64,000 nt of DNA from Labyrinthula sp. Ha (lineage: Eukaryota > Sar > Bigyra > Labyrinthulida > Labyrinthulaceae): the NCBI GenBank assembly GCA_015227615.1, contig JAALGZ010000022.1, forward strand, positions 372,001-436,000, read 5' to 3'. The notes under the pieces were generated by a model. The model was given only the letters and a program-made list of their open reading frames with translations, made no database searches and was not told the origin of the DNA. The position numbers and the translations under genes were made by a program. Position 1 is the stretch's first letter. The number at the start of each line of letters is the position of its first letter. Of this stretch, positions 33,801 through 46,500 are shown in pieces.

Positions 33801-36644
33801 ATGTGTATTATCCCCTTACATTCTCGGTGATGCATGCAATCAGGAAGCATGTAACAAATTGTCTCTTATTTCTATATACTGCTCAAGATTACTACATTGA
33901 TGCATTGCAATTTATTTCTGGTTACTCACTTTGCTATTCGGTGCTAGAATTACAACGTTCTTCTAGTTACATCGATTTTCATCCAGGTTCTTAACTGATT
34001 TAGCAAAATGATAGCACATTCTGAATGCTTGCTACTTAGCAAGATTTTGGGGAACGGTAACACACACTATATAACAGGTCTTGATTCAATTTTGCTTTTT
34101 CTATGTTCTTCTTTTCCATGTTTCACAGATACGGTGTTGCAACAATTTTATTCCCAATTCATTCTTGAATCTGCTAGCATGATGAACATATGCTTTCCAG
34201 CTATGTTGCACAATTCACTTTTTCTTAGTGAGGTAAGCTCTAAGTAAGTGTACATTTTCTATATTTGACGAGTTCCGTACCTCCTAACAAAAGTATGGGA
34301 CATCTTCTAAGAAAACTGGGACAAAATCTAGGGATAGGTATGTCCTTTCATGGAAAAATAGCATTATTCTAATGTTAATATTAAGAATTTTCTGTTTTTA
34401 CATTTTTTTGCCTTTGATATTTTTAAAATGATATTTGAGTATACTTAAATCGAAACGTATCATATGAAAATGGAGCAACTGCCCCATGAGCCATATCGCT
34501 CTCAACTGTTCAGTTGACGCTGACCTGGGATTAAAGCCTTAGTGAAACGTGCTATCCATCTAGGTAAAATCAGCGAGATGATTGCAGCAGGGCTGTATAG
34601 TTCAACTGATGATTAAGAATGACTGATCTTCAATATTGAGCAAATAAAGTTTAAAAAATAGAAGAATCAACTAAGGAGCAAAATCTAAAGGAAGATATTT
34701 AAACAAGTTCTTATTAAATAAAATAGATCCCTAGAGATATTACTTAAAGCAAATTTTAAATTCCTTTCTAAGCCAAGGTTTGACTGAAGAGTGAATTTTA
34801 ATGCCGAAATTGTCTATAACTAAGCTTAGCCTGGGGTGCAAATTGCAATTTAAAGCAATCTATATGAGATGCTTAGTGTGGAATTTACCTACGTCTTCCA
34901 ATTCAAACCTTCGCCTTCGAATCATGTAACAGTTAAGTTTTGTAAGGCCTAAGGCCAATAGCTTGCTTCTTGAAAACTATTGTAAAAATAACCAAACATA
35001 ACTGGTATCAATCTTTATGGCACTGTTGAAAGTATATTGTCGCCGTATCAAGTTCTTATACATTTGGGCATCAAAGTATATATATTGTTAATTACGACAG
35101 TATAAGCCAGGGTAATAAGTTTAGAGTACTCCAGCTATGCAAAAAATAGTATGTAACAGATATGTTTTCTCAAGCCGACATAAGTACGCGTTGTTCTCAC
35201 TTCAGTGAAGATATTGGACAGTCTGAGGGTTAGTATGTGCTTAATGGAAAGCAAAGTGGCTCCCAACCACAACTGGCGATAAAATCTGAGAAGCTAACGA
35301 CTTTGGTGCATTTAAGGTTCACTTTGTTAACTGCATTATTATTTGTGAATGTGGTTTAAAGTCTAATCATAAATAGTTTGTCCTAAAGGGCTACTTCATT
35401 TTCCTTGTCACGCCTAATATTCGAAATCTGGCAAGTATCGATTATCTATTAGAAGAACATGACAATTAACTTACTTTACATTAAAATCACCTTTCATATT
35501 GCAGAACAAACTTGTGGTAAGAACTTTTCGCACCACAGAGTTAGACTTATTTAAGATTGATTAAGTTTTATTAACCCCACAAGTGTTTCCAAAGCAACTC
35601 AATGATCATAGACTCTAAGTGTCTAACGAGGTTAACAAAGTTTCAAGTTGCCGTAAGAGCATGCCCAGCCCCAGAAGGTTCTCAAAGCAAAAGCGGGAGC
35701 ATATTTATACACGACAAGCATCCGCAAGAGAAGTGGTGGTTTTATGGACATATCCTAAATCTGAAATCAATTTGAACATCATGTCTTGGACTCAGTTGAC
35801 TCTTTGCTAACAAGAATATGAAAACACTTTTTTTATTAAATACACTCTCAAACAGAATAAAGTACTGTTGTTATATGTTGAGTGATGTGTTGAGAATAAA
35901 GTACTAAAAGTGAAGGTAGTTAAAATAGTACCGTAGGAGTTAGTTTAGTTTTATTGAGGTGGGTATCACCATAATTAATTATTAAGTGAATACAATATAA
36001 AACAACTTGCGTCAATAAGTACCAACATTTCTTTTAAAAGAGACGTAACTCTAATATCTACTCGTAATGAAACTCAGTTCTTTTCCAGCAAATCAGTACC
36101 CCTCCTTGTAAACCTAGAACATTATGTAACACTTCAATTTAGGTGTTCACTCCTTCAACCAGTAAAAACTTCGTAGAGTTGACCAAACAGAAGTATCTAG
36201 GACTAGAGAAACGTCAAGTAAACTTCACTCTATGTTCTTTGTTTCATTAAGTCTTATCACTTTTTTTGTGTCTAGTGTACCAAATGTAACACCACGCTTG
36301 TGCAGTGTCGAAAAACAAAGCTCTTGCCGGGACGATATATTCTACCAGAATTTCGGTTTATCCCCAAAAAAAGTAATACAGCTTCATAATTACTATTTAC
36401 CAATATTAGGTTCTCATATATATATATATAAATATCAGAATAATCCGACCGGGTTCTCGGTCTATTCTCGGCTTAATTATCCAATATAATTCGAGACCAA
36501 TTATTTTAAAGGTCGATTCACGTCCCATTACCGACTCACTTAAAATATACAGCTTTACAGAATAGAAAGTACAAACTTCGATTATACTTCCCCAGTTACA
36601 TAAATGGTTACAATTCAGAAACCTTTTCTTTCAAAGACCAAGAC

Positions 36645-36652
36645 TATAAAGA
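36645..36652 (+). promoter_or_regulatory. Possible TATA box of the CNB-RGS gene
   Basis: TATAAAGA lies 130 bp before the start codon at 36782. A similar TATAAATA lies at nearly the same distance (about 127-134 bp) before the 7TM gene at 48647. In AT-rich DNA such strings are common, so this is weak. Confidence 0.25.
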
Positions 36653-36781
36653 GAGCGTAAGAAAAATAAATCAGATTCTTTGTAGACCAAAAAATATAGT
36701 CAAGAGAAACGGAAGGAATTAGAAAGCTTTTTCACTCTTTCTAATTTAGAACACATTTGAGCCTCTGTTAAAACAATACAA

Positions 36782-38863
36782 ATGGGTTTGAAGTATTCCA
36801 AAAGAAATTCAGTTTTTGGTTCTCTGCGGAATTTACATAGTGTTGGAAATTCAAGAGATTCAGAAAATGCTTTCAATGGAAGCAGAAGTTTAGAATTATT
36901 TCTTTCACATTTCAGTCCTTACTCTGATGAAACTCCAGAACGCAATGCATCTCTTGAACGCGATTTTCTCTGTTCAATACTACTTAAACGCTTCCCCAGG
37001 TTCTCAAAAAACAATGTTGAGGAAATTGTTCAATGTCTTGATTTCGTTTTAGTTGCTCCAGATGGAATTGTTTATGAAGCTGGATCTTTTGCTAAAAGTG
37101 GATTTTATGTCTTTCACGGTGAAATTGGACTCTTTGATGGTAAAAAGCATGTTCGTACTCTTCATGAAGGTGAAATTTTTGGTATAACAGATGCATTTCA
37201 GAAAGATTATGTTGCTCAATCAAATAATTATTTATATACTCTAGATGCAAAAGGTTTAAATAATGTAAGCAGTCAAAGTGGAATTGTTTTAATTCGTTTG
37301 AATGCTAAAGATTTTGATAATTTCAAAAATAATAAAAAAAATTTAGCAGCAAAAAGGATTATTTTAGATACTCTTGAAACTTCTTTACGATGCACAAATT
37401 TCAAGTTTCTATACTCGTTTCCTATATTTCGCTCTATGTTTTCTTTTAATGAAGATGAATCTAAATTATCAAAATCACCAAGAAAATTGGATCGAAATAG
37501 TGCAAAAATTAATACAATTGGTATTGGAAAAATAAGACAGTTATTAAGATTTGAAAGATTAACAGCTGGAACACTATTAACAAAGGAAAATGCACTTGTT
37601 AATCTTTCATATATTTTGATATCTGGAAAAGCAGCTTTAACATATACTGATAAAAATGGGTTACCAGTTAAATTAAAAGTATTTTCTCCAAAAAATGGTT
37701 CTCATGATATTTTTCTAGGTGTTTTAAGTGCTATTGCTGGTGAGAAATGCTTAGTAAATACAATAGTTTTAGAACCTTCTGTTGCTTTTGTTTTTGAAAA
37801 ACATGAATTAAAAGCATTATTTCATTTTTTACCTGATCAGTTTAGTTTATACAGAGCAAGAGCAAGTAGATTAAAGCATATGGAAAACTTAGCAAAAGAA
37901 AGTCTTGTATTAAAAAATATGGGAAAAGAAAAAAGAACACTTTTGAATTCTTTAATTGAAGGTCGAATATATAAATCTGGAAGAGTTATTCTTAAAGCAG
38001 GAAAAAAAAATGAAAAAGAAAGAGTTTATTTTATTGTAAGTGGTGAATGTACAGTTGTTATAGAAAAAAAAATGCAAGGTAAACGATCTATTTTAAAAAG
38101 AGTACCATCTAGAATATCTAGAAATCAAAATATAAGAAAATTAATAGCAGGAGAATATTTTGGTGAATTAAGTGTTCTTTCAGGTTTACCTTGTACTGCA
38201 ACAGTTTATGTAAGTAAGAGATGTAAAAAAGCAAAAATTCTTTTCATTGAAAAAGAAACATTTGTAAATTTAGTTTGTAAAAAACAATATTGTTTAGCAG
38301 AATTTTATTTAAGAGCTTTTGGAAAAGAAATTCCTGTTAAATATTTATTATATTCTAGAGCATTAGAAGAAACTTTGATTAATCATACAAAAGAAGAATA
38401 TTCTGATGAAAACGTTTTATTTTATCAAGCTGTACAATCTTTGCAGCATTTAAATAATACAGCAAAACTTTTTATTAAAGAAGAAATGTGTAGCTTAACA
38501 AAGGTTGAATATAAAACAATACTTCAGGGTCATGGATTAAGTAAACAAGAAGCAGATGAAATTATTATGAAAAGATTGAAATTAAAGTGTAAACATATTT
38601 GGGAAAATTTTGTGGCTCCTGGATCTCCACATGAAGTAAATTTACCGTATATAGAAAGAAAAGAAGTTGAAGAAAACTTGAATAAAGAAAATTTTATAGA
38701 TTTGTTTGAACAGAGTTCAAGAAGTATTCTTGTTTTACTGGAAACAGATGTCTTGACTAGATTTAGGAGAAGTGAAAATTTTGAAAATGAATTAGAAAAT
38801 TTAAATATTTATGAATATATTGATGAAGAAGAAAAAAGAGAGTTGATGAAAACAGTATTTTGA
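36782..38863 (+). CDS. Cyclic-nucleotide-binding-fold / RGS fusion protein
   Basis: Single exon, 693 residues. The N-terminus MGLKYSKR fits N-myristoylation (Gly2, Ser6, basic follow-up), so membrane attachment is likely. Three cNMP-binding-like (CNB) beta-barrels follow, at about 70-190, 250-365 and 385-515. The third is best kept (IVSGECTVV, then GEYFGELSVLSGLP at 458-470). In its phosphate-binding cassette the Arg that contacts the cyclic phosphate in PKA is replaced by Cys471, and the first two barrels lack a recognisable cassette, so nucleotide binding is doubtful. Residues about 520-670 form an RGS domain (an accelerator of G-alpha GTP hydrolysis) with an internal insertion; contact residues known from RGS4 are kept: E543-N544, N620 in EVNLP, D656 and R660 in ETDVLTRF. 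Its convergent neighbour at 39088 is a four-helix membrane protein. The role as a membrane-tethered regulator of heterotrimeric G proteins is inferred. Confidence 0.88.
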   Translation: MGLKYSKRNSVFGSLRNLHSVGNSRDSENAFNGSRSLELFLSHFSPYSDETPERNASLERDFLCSILLKRFPRFSKNNVEEIVQCLDFVLVAPDGIVYEAGSFAKSGFYVFHGEIGLFDGKKHVRTLHEGEIFGITDAFQKDYVAQSNNYLYTLDAKGLNNVSSQSGIVLIRLNAKDFDNFKNNKKNLAAKRIILDTLETSLRCTNFKFLYSFPIFRSMFSFNEDESKLSKSPRKLDRNSAKINTIGIGKIRQLLRFERLTAGTLLTKENALVNLSYILISGKAALTYTDKNGLPVKLKVFSPKNGSHDIFLGVLSAIAGEKCLVNTIVLEPSVAFVFEKHELKALFHFLPDQFSLYRARASRLKHMENLAKESLVLKNMGKEKRTLLNSLIEGRIYKSGRVILKAGKKNEKERVYFIVSGECTVVIEKKMQGKRSILKRVPSRISRNQNIRKLIAGEYFGELSVLSGLPCTATVYVSKRCKKAKILFIEKETFVNLVCKKQYCLAEFYLRAFGKEIPVKYLLYSRALEETLINHTKEEYSDENVLFYQAVQSLQHLNNTAKLFIKEEMCSLTKVEYKTILQGHGLSKQEADEIIMKRLKLKCKHIWENFVAPGSPHEVNLPYIERKEVEENLNKENFIDLFEQSSRSILVLLETDVLTRFRRSENFENELENLNIYEYIDEEEKRELMKTVF

Positions 38864-39087
38864 AAGCTGTTTTATAGGATGAGTATTGAATAGTAAATAA
38901 AATTTTTGAGTATTTTTTTGTATAATTTTCTTAATATTAAAAATAAAAATATTTATAAACTATAAGAAATAAATATAAAATATATAAATCCTAAAATTTT
39001 GATAAGACATTTTTGAATTAAAAAAGCAGAATTTACTTAATAATATTAAATATTTTATTGCAAAATTATGTAAGAAAAATGAAAATT

Positions 39088-40038
39088 TTAAACTCTACTC
39101 AAAACTTTGGCAAGATTCTCAAATAGTTTTTCCATGAATTTTTTCGCAGCTTCTTCAATCAAAGCTTCTTCAAGTTCATTATCATCAACATAATCTTCAT
39201 CTTCACAATGTTTTTTAACTTTTCTAACTTCTTTTATTCTTTTATACCAAAACATAATCATTAATACAATAAAATCTACAACTCGCGCAAAAATTAAAGC
39301 AACAAGAAAACGAAGTAAAACCCAAGGTGCTAATCTAAGACCTGAAAATACAATATATTCATATTCACTTCTTATTTCTTCTTGGTCAGTTTTAATCAAG
39401 AACACGACTCCATAAATTGCAAGAGCAAGTGAAAGAATAAAAAATAGCATTAACACTCGACTTCCATTTGTACGCATTTGTTTTACTCTTTCTTCTTCTA
39501 TAGTATTACCACCAAGATAACAACTACATAATCCAATATATCCCAAAATATTCGTATATAGATAATCTGAAGCTCCAATTATCACACTTACTTCAAATGC
39601 ACTTAATTCACCCCTACCTTTACCCCCTGAAGAATACAAATCACCTTCCAGAATACAGGTGAGAAAAAGTGAAAATAATACTCCAGAAAAGAAAAAAGTC
39701 ATTTTATCTCTTTTTCGAACAGGATTTTCTTCATCTTGAAAACAAGCAGAAAATGGTAGACTATGATTTCGCCAGTATTTTTTGAAATCTTCAAAGGAAT
39801 CTTCAGAATACAGAGTTCTTTTATTTAGAATATCAAATCCTTCTTTTGAGATTGGTTTATTAAAAAACGAGTTGACGTTTTGTATTCTTTGTCTTGCTTT
39901 TTCTGCTCTTTCTTTTAACTCTGGTCCTGCCGAGTATTTCAAACGCTCTATGATCGCACTGCTTCTCAGCTTTATATTTGCAACAGCACTTGTCACACTA
40001 CTTGCTATACTATCTCTTCGTTCTTTATATTTTCTCAT
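39088..40038 (-). CDS. Four-helix membrane protein, family B copy 1
   Basis: Single exon, 316 residues, paralogous to 49874-50815. I do not recognise the family. Residues 1-60 are a charged, probably coiled or amphipathic helix. A conserved block at about 82-112 reads DFKKYW, then PFSACFQD, ENP and RKRDK; it is cytosolic by the positive-inside rule. Four hydrophobic segments follow at about 113-132, 148-176 (with GYIGLCSCYLGG), 193-216 and 231-262, then a charged, acidic C-terminus. There is no signal peptide, so both ends probably face the cytosol. The stop lies 224 bp from that of the convergent CNB-RGS gene. The start ATG is shared in position with the paralog relative to the charged N-terminal helix. 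A structural or channel-like role is possible but unproven. Confidence 0.82.
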   Translation of the reverse strand: MRKYKERRDSIASSVTSAVANIKLRSSAIIERLKYSAGPELKERAEKARQRIQNVNSFFNKPISKEGFDILNKRTLYSEDSFEDFKKYWRNHSLPFSACFQDEENPVRKRDKMTFFFSGVLFSLFLTCILEGDLYSSGGKGRGELSAFEVSVIIGASDYLYTNILGYIGLCSCYLGGNTIEEERVKQMRTNGSRVLMLFFILSLALAIYGVVFLIKTDQEEIRSEYEYIVFSGLRLAPWVLLRFLVALIFARVVDFIVLMIMFWYKRIKEVRKVKKHCEDEDYVDDNELEEALIEEAAKKFMEKLFENLAKVLSRV

Positions 40039-40594
40039 TGATTTTTTTTGCTTATGTCCAGTTTAGATTCATGGAAACTGCAAGTGCACTAACAGTTGTC
40101 TCAGTTTCATTGTTTCATTCTTTTCAATGCTAAGACACAGTAATTCAGCATTGTCCTTGTCTAAATTTTTATATACTGATGCGAAATAAAGATGAGAGAA
40201 AAGCGATGAACACAGAAAAAGATTCCATGGTGGCTCTGACCGCTGATGAAGTTCATATAGTACGACCTTAGCTATTCTCATTTAGTAGTTGGCGCTCTAA
40301 TGATACAAACTGGGCTTATTTAGTTAGAGTAAGTGAGAAAATATATTATTATGTCTGCTGAGGCGAAAACAATGTTTACAACAGCCTTTCCTTGCTTTCT
40401 TGGAAAACAACCCGTTTTACAGCTTCTCTCAGATGATTATGTTTTTATTGGTGTTGTATAATAGATTTTCTATACTTAAAAGATACAAACTCCGCATATG
40501 GAAAAAGCTGTATCAGTGCCTGCAGGAGCACCATGCCCATATGTGTCATTTAACACATATGTATTAGGAACTTCAAAATTTTGGAATTTCAGAA
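40039..40594. other. Short intergenic stretch before LINE 1
   Basis: Holds the presumed promoter of the minus-strand family B gene and the left flank of the decayed LINE. I see no further gene. A 70-codon minus-strand frame at 40069-40281 has no motif and is taken as chance. Confidence 0.4.
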
Positions 40595-43560
40595 ATGACA
40601 CAAAAGCGTTACGAGTTTTCAACCTCTGAGTGCGGACGCCCTCTCGCACCTTCTCACGAAGAACCAGGATATACGAGACAGCTTAGACAACGACTAAAAC
40701 TAGTCTGCGTCAACGCAGGTGGTCCTAATGCTACAAAAACTACTTACTTACTCTCGGTTTCCTTAAAGACGAAGATCTTAATGATCCAAAAGCTACATAG
40801 GAATGGATTTGAAAAATTGAAGGAAAGGACCCCTGTTAGCCTAGCAACAGGTATGAGGGTTTTCTTAAAACCTTCTACTAAAGCTGAAGGTGTAGTTACC
40901 TTCCTAACTGAGGAACTTGCCTCAAAAGTTGTGGAAGTTAAGTCATGGAGCAATAAAATTCTGGAACTCACAAATAAACTAAGTTGGAAGAGAAACCTGG
41001 TTCTCATGAACTGCTACGTCCAGCACGCAAGCTGCGGCCAAAGAACCTACTCAAGATTTTTGAGGTTTCTGGAAAAGATCATGGAGAACAAGAACATACG
41101 AAGATTGGTGGTACTGGTTGGTGATTTTAATACCCAAATTAGAAGAAAAGAACAAGAAGTTACGAATAAATATGGATTCTCTAAGCGTTCTAACTCAAAT
41201 GGAGAACTACTAGCTAGTTTTTTTCAGAAGTATGGACTAACTAATTAAGAATCACAAAGCAGTTGCAGGAAAAAGAGGTGAAAAGAAACATTCTACGTAG
41301 ACTCCAAGATTGACTGCTGGGGGGCGTAAGAAATCGACTATTTACATGTAACACATCCCTGTCAAATGGAAGCTTTAAAGCCAGGAAGGACATACCAAAG
41401 AATCTATATGGAAGAATAAACTTCAACCAAAACGCCCTGCAGATATAGAAACGAGTGTGCTACAGAAAGAATAAGCCTAAGGCGGGGAAATCCTTGGACT
41501 TTACTAAAATCCGCAATAATCCTGAGCTGGCGAGCGGAATGGATAATGAAGTAGAAGAAGCAATGCAAAATCAGCACAAAAAAGCAGTTCGATACATATA
41601 ACTGACCAAGTTCTCTAGCCAATTCTTAAAGATCATCCCCAAACACAAGTTATTCAGCTGGGTACAAGAAAAATCTCCCAACGTACATAGGAACTCTTAC
41701 CAGAGAAAGCGAAGACCTGGTAAATACTAAGCGCTGAAGAAAAGAAAAAGCTTACAGCTGCCGTCAAGTCATCTGCTAGAGAAGATTAAAACAACTTATT
41801 AGACATAGAAGCTGAAGGAATCTAAAGCTACTTCTACTCCAATCAAACAAAAACCGTGTAGCAGTTAATGTGCCAGCTGAACCCTACTCCCAAAAAAACT
41901 CGGTAAAATACGACGGGACAATACAGGAGCTAAAGTGGACACAACAGGTCGACTTAAAATGCCTGTAAACTGCCTATAACCCCAACAACAAACTTCTATC
42001 CCTATCTTTGAGATAACCACTCAGGGAATACAACATTACCATAGAATCATTTTTGAACCGGAAATATCAACCAGTATACAGACCAACTCATCAAAAAATA
42101 TAAGAAGTTCTTGAACCTGTTAAAATTTTAAGGAATAACAAAACACCTTGTCTTGATGTGATCAGAAATGAGGTATTAAAATACTTCCTAAGATCCACAA
42201 ATTAATCACCAACAAAGTTCAAGAAGTATTTATAAATGGTGAATATAAATCTAAGACACTAAAGAAACTCTGCCGCGGAAATATCATCCACATATATAAA
42301 CAAATAGGCTCCAAAGATGACCCAGCTTCGTTCGGGACAATAGCTTTGCTCAACACAACTTTGAAATTATTAACTAAGATAATAAATTAAAAAATAAAAA
42401 GTTCCATTCAAAGTCCATCGGATAATCAAACAGGTTTTATGGACGAATGATCCACGTCTAACAAAGTTGAACTTTTGAACAGAGTTGTTAAGGAGGCACT
42501 AAAGCAAAGAATAAAATTAAAATTTATATTTGTAGATTTTCAAAAAACCTTCGAAAGTATCTCATACAGCTTTCTGTAACTTTCTATGATGGAATAAATT
42601 ATACCAAAGAAAGTAATGAAGATAATTCTTTTACTTTATAAAAGCAAAAATCTAAGCAGCCGAAGGAACTCAAAGAAGTCAATCAATTAACCTCAGAGGA
42701 GGTTTCCTACACCGGGACTCTCTGTCATCCTCTCTTTCGATACTTGCCCTGAACTCTATAGTGAACATAATAAAAATACCTGGTACAGCTGTACCACAGC
42801 TCCTTTCTAGCCACTATAAGTACTTTATCTTTGCATATGATATGGTAGTTCTCTGTCAACAAGATGTTGATATTATCAACTTCATTAAACAACTTCAAAA
42901 TTTGAGTATGTAACTTCCATAAAAATAAATATAAAGAAAATAAAGATTTTGCTAACAAATACCGGTTTCAACCTCGCATCAATAATACCAGACCCAGATA
43001 TAAAGAACATTTTGAATAAATTCTCTTGCGAAAGTTGTGACAGATATTTTAAGGCATTTATCTCCCTGAAGTGCCACAAAGGGCGTTGGTGTCACTGACC
43101 TAATAACAGAAGAAGACCCTGTACTTCGGTAGTAGCACAGTCTAAACTAATCATCGAATAAAAACTGTAAACCAAAGCGAACAAAATCTTAGTAAATGGA
43201 GAAATGGTGGAAGATGTCAAGAGGTATTAGAATCTGGGAGTCGAAATGAATTGCCAATGTATGAAAGTTTCGGCTATTATTTCCAAAATATCTTTAGATG
43301 GTGCAACCATCTCAGAGCTCAAGAACCTCTTTGGATTGAATCGGATAAGGATAAAAACCAGGAAGAACCTTGTAAGAGTGGTAATAATATCTACAACTCT
43401 CTGCTGGTGTTAAAACTGGTCCTATTCTGCTGACATAAGCAGGGAACAAATTAAATCTCTCGTACGTTAAAAAGAGCCTTGGGAAAATCTGAGAGCCCTG
43501 TTGCTACACCGCTAGAAGAATACTTGAATATCTTAGAAATAATATAAGAAAGGAAAGGTA
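40595..43560 (+). mobile_element. Decayed LINE retrotransposon (LINE 1)
   Basis: A non-LTR retrotransposon ORF2 remnant. An open frame at 40595-41248 (217 codons) is an apurinic-type endonuclease domain: LKLVCVNAGGPNA near its start, LVLMNCYVQH in the middle, and the catalytic block VVLVGDFNTQ followed by NSNGELLASFFQKYGL. Downstream the reverse transcriptase survives only as scattered pieces among stops and frameshifts: a finger motif near 42140-42180 (TPCLDVIRNEVLKY), motif A near 42530-42560 (FVDFQKTFESIS), and a C-terminal NLGVEM-like piece near 43230. Layout and motifs resemble RTE/CR1-like LINEs. No ORF1 remnant is visible upstream, so it may be 5'-truncated. The endonuclease part being intact while the RT is broken is unusual for random decay. 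Boundaries are approximate; no target-site duplication was found by eye. Confidence 0.85.
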
Positions 43561-46500
43561 AATACCATTACCTGAAGAGATATATGATTTACAGAGTGAC
43601 CAGAGACCTATGGGTCTATCAACGCAGTTACCTGTCACAGCTGTTAACCTTTTTTAAAGGAATCAGTATAGGAAATTTCTTTTCTTTTCTGTTTAAAAAA
43701 CTTATCTGTATTATGCTATGCTTGCAATTAGGCGACACAATTCGCCTAATATATTCTTACTATCGAGGTTCTTTTATTTCTACTGTTCTGTTTGTATTGA
43801 GTCTGCTTGCTGCCAATCTTTCTTCTATTTCTTCCATTTTATGCTATATTATCCGAGAACCTTCCTCGTCGTTTCTTGCTTCGGGATTTTTTTCTTTCCC
43901 CTTCTCTATTAGGGTTTCGTTGTTTCACCCTTAGCTGTAAACCTGTCTCCGGCAGTTACTGGTAGGCTGTCCAGTTTGGAAATCCTATTTTTTATCTTTT
44001 ACCCAGACAAGTGGTTCAGGAACTCTACATTATTCATCGACACATAGTCAACACAAGCAAAACCACCGAAACCCATAGCGTTTCTTCAAGCGCTCAGGAA
44101 GATACAGGGAAGAAGGAACCTGGAACAAGGAGAGGAAAAGCACCAGCCAGTACCACCAGTCGAAGAACCATAGGACTACAAGACAGAACAAGAAGACCAA
44201 GAACAACAGGCAGTAAATACCAGGAACAAAGCCCTGATGGGAACCCACGTACCATCCTCCTCCAGTGCGCACACCTTCTTTTAACATCTACGAACATGAG
44301 TATGTCTATTATGTAGGAACTCAATCAAACGAAGAACATACAATGGAAGATCCACCCCAGAAATAGCTGCAAGGACAGTCCAGTTAACAAAGTGTTCACT
44401 AAGTCTTGGACCTCTTGAATACCTGGTGCTCATGGACCAAGTACAAGAAATGCCCCAAAATAACTAGCAACTGCAGGCTTGGAATATCTGGAATACAATG
44501 TTACAGCTGGGGTGTCTGGAATATGGATCAAGATAACCAGGTGTTCATCCTATAAAACGTTAAGAAGCAGGCCGACCCCCCCCCCAGCCGAACTTTGATA
44601 TCAAGAAAACCCACCATCCGACCACGAAACCCGTCTGAACATCCTTTATATAGCTCACCGCTATTATCCAAACCCAAAACAGGTCCAAGAGCTTTGAAAT
44701 TGCCCTTCTGCGAACCAGATTTAGAAGCCAATGACCATTGAAGTAGGAAACAGTCACATCGCAATAAATAATCTAAATTCTTGTACAAATCCTCTAGATA
44801 ATCTTCCTATCACTCCAGTGAACCTGTTTTAATTGCTGTAATTTGTCCAGATAACGTGAACAAAGTTTTTTAATCTCAATCGCGTAATTGTTGTCAAGTT
44901 TGGATTTTTTTTGTTTTGAATTGAATTTTGGGTAATTAACAAAAACCTGCTGGAAACACAGTAAACATCCAATGATGCTCCAGGACTCTGTCAGGGGAAC
45001 CAGTAGTATCTAGAATATAGAGCAAGTCAGTAGTTAGGCGCTAGGACCATATGAATCGCATGAGATTAGGCCAGTTGGTGTAGTTAATTGCTTAAGAATA
45101 TCTATCTATAGAAACTGCAATCTCACAAAGTCCAGGACATATCTTTGAAAGCAGCGCTGTGAACATCCTGCCCACCCACTCACAGCGCCACTAACCACTG
45201 GAATCTTCTCCCAGACACCCCACCATACCACCTAGGATAATAATTGAATGCTCTCTCCTAACTTCAAACACCCCGATTGATTTGGAACCCTATATACTCC
45301 AAAGAAAAGCGCCAGACAGCTGGAAAGAAAAAAACATGCCAGAATAGCAGCAGCAGAAACCATCTAAACTCCAATACATAACACAAAGTGACTTCAACTA
45401 GACAAAAACCAGTTTTCTAGAGCATGGATAAAAATATGAAGAAACTGTTAGCCTAGAAACCGTCTGGAACATCAGATCCTGGTCAAACTCTGCTAAAACC
45501 TGTACATTAACTAAACACTGGACATGGATAAGCAGCCTAGACATCAACATGTACCATAAACTTATCTCAACTGGATCATAATCAGTTTCTGTATCTCGGA
45601 TGTGGATATTAACAAGTTAAAAGTAACCATTACAATTAAAAATGCAAAATTCGGTCAAATAACGCTGTGGAACCACTAATAGAACATCAAGAAGCATCTG
45701 GATCTATATCATGCTGCCCTTGAACCGCTGGGTCAATTGAACTGGCATCTTTCAGTAATTTACAGTCGTGATTGTTGTTTTCTTTCAATCCTGGATAGGA
45801 CTTTGGAATACCACAAATTTTAGGAAATCTTGCACCAGAATCAAGATGTTAATGGAACAAGAGGGATCCTACCGCTCAAAACAACTACCAATGGAACCGG
45901 TGTAATTTCAATAATAGTCTTACTGTAGAAAGTATGGACAAGACCGTAGGCTCGTGCTGGGTTAGGTCCTCAGACTCAATTGGCGTGGCCACGGAACTCC
46001 CTTAAAATTTAATCTATATGTATTGGGAATAGTTAGTTTAGCTGTTAATTCACTCATATCCTTTATGTAATAACGTAAGTTTTAAGTATGTTACTCCAAA
46101 ACATTGAGAGTTTCGTTCAATGTACTAACGTATTTTAAGTATTCTACAGATTGAAACAATGTCACTTGAGACCTAAGTAACTACATAAAACATGCAAAGA
46201 GTATTCACGAAGGAATTAAGACTTTAACAGGTTGTAAGGCAGTCAAATATTTTTTAATTAACGCTTCAGAGTACATTGGTATGTCAATAAGAAGGTACAA
46301 CATAGATTTAATCGTAAGGTTAAGGGCTGCTAAAGTAAGAGAATATCTAGTATACTGAAAGATATAGCTAAAGTAGTTCTACATATTGTAGACTGACCAA
46401 AAACTCATTTCTTGTTTTCAAACACAGGAATATTCTTAGTTCGTAAACCCATAGTATCTATTAGAGAGCCGACAGCTCAGAAACAGCCAACACATGTATT

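Larger units (their letters stand above)
29958..36781. other. Gene-free stretch with repeats near its left end
   Basis: About 6.8 kb with no supportable gene. The left end carries the transporter promoter, a GC-rich hairpin, an 18-bp tandem repeat and a 130-bp direct duplication, described separately. From 31 kb on, open frames are short and motif-free on both strands. A 16-bp TA run lies at 36416-36431. Confidence 0.5.

Noticed and set aside
36232-36489. 85-codon frame with a hydrophobic start upstream of the CNB-RGS gene
   Set aside because: Includes a TA-dinucleotide run translated as YIYIYK; no further support.
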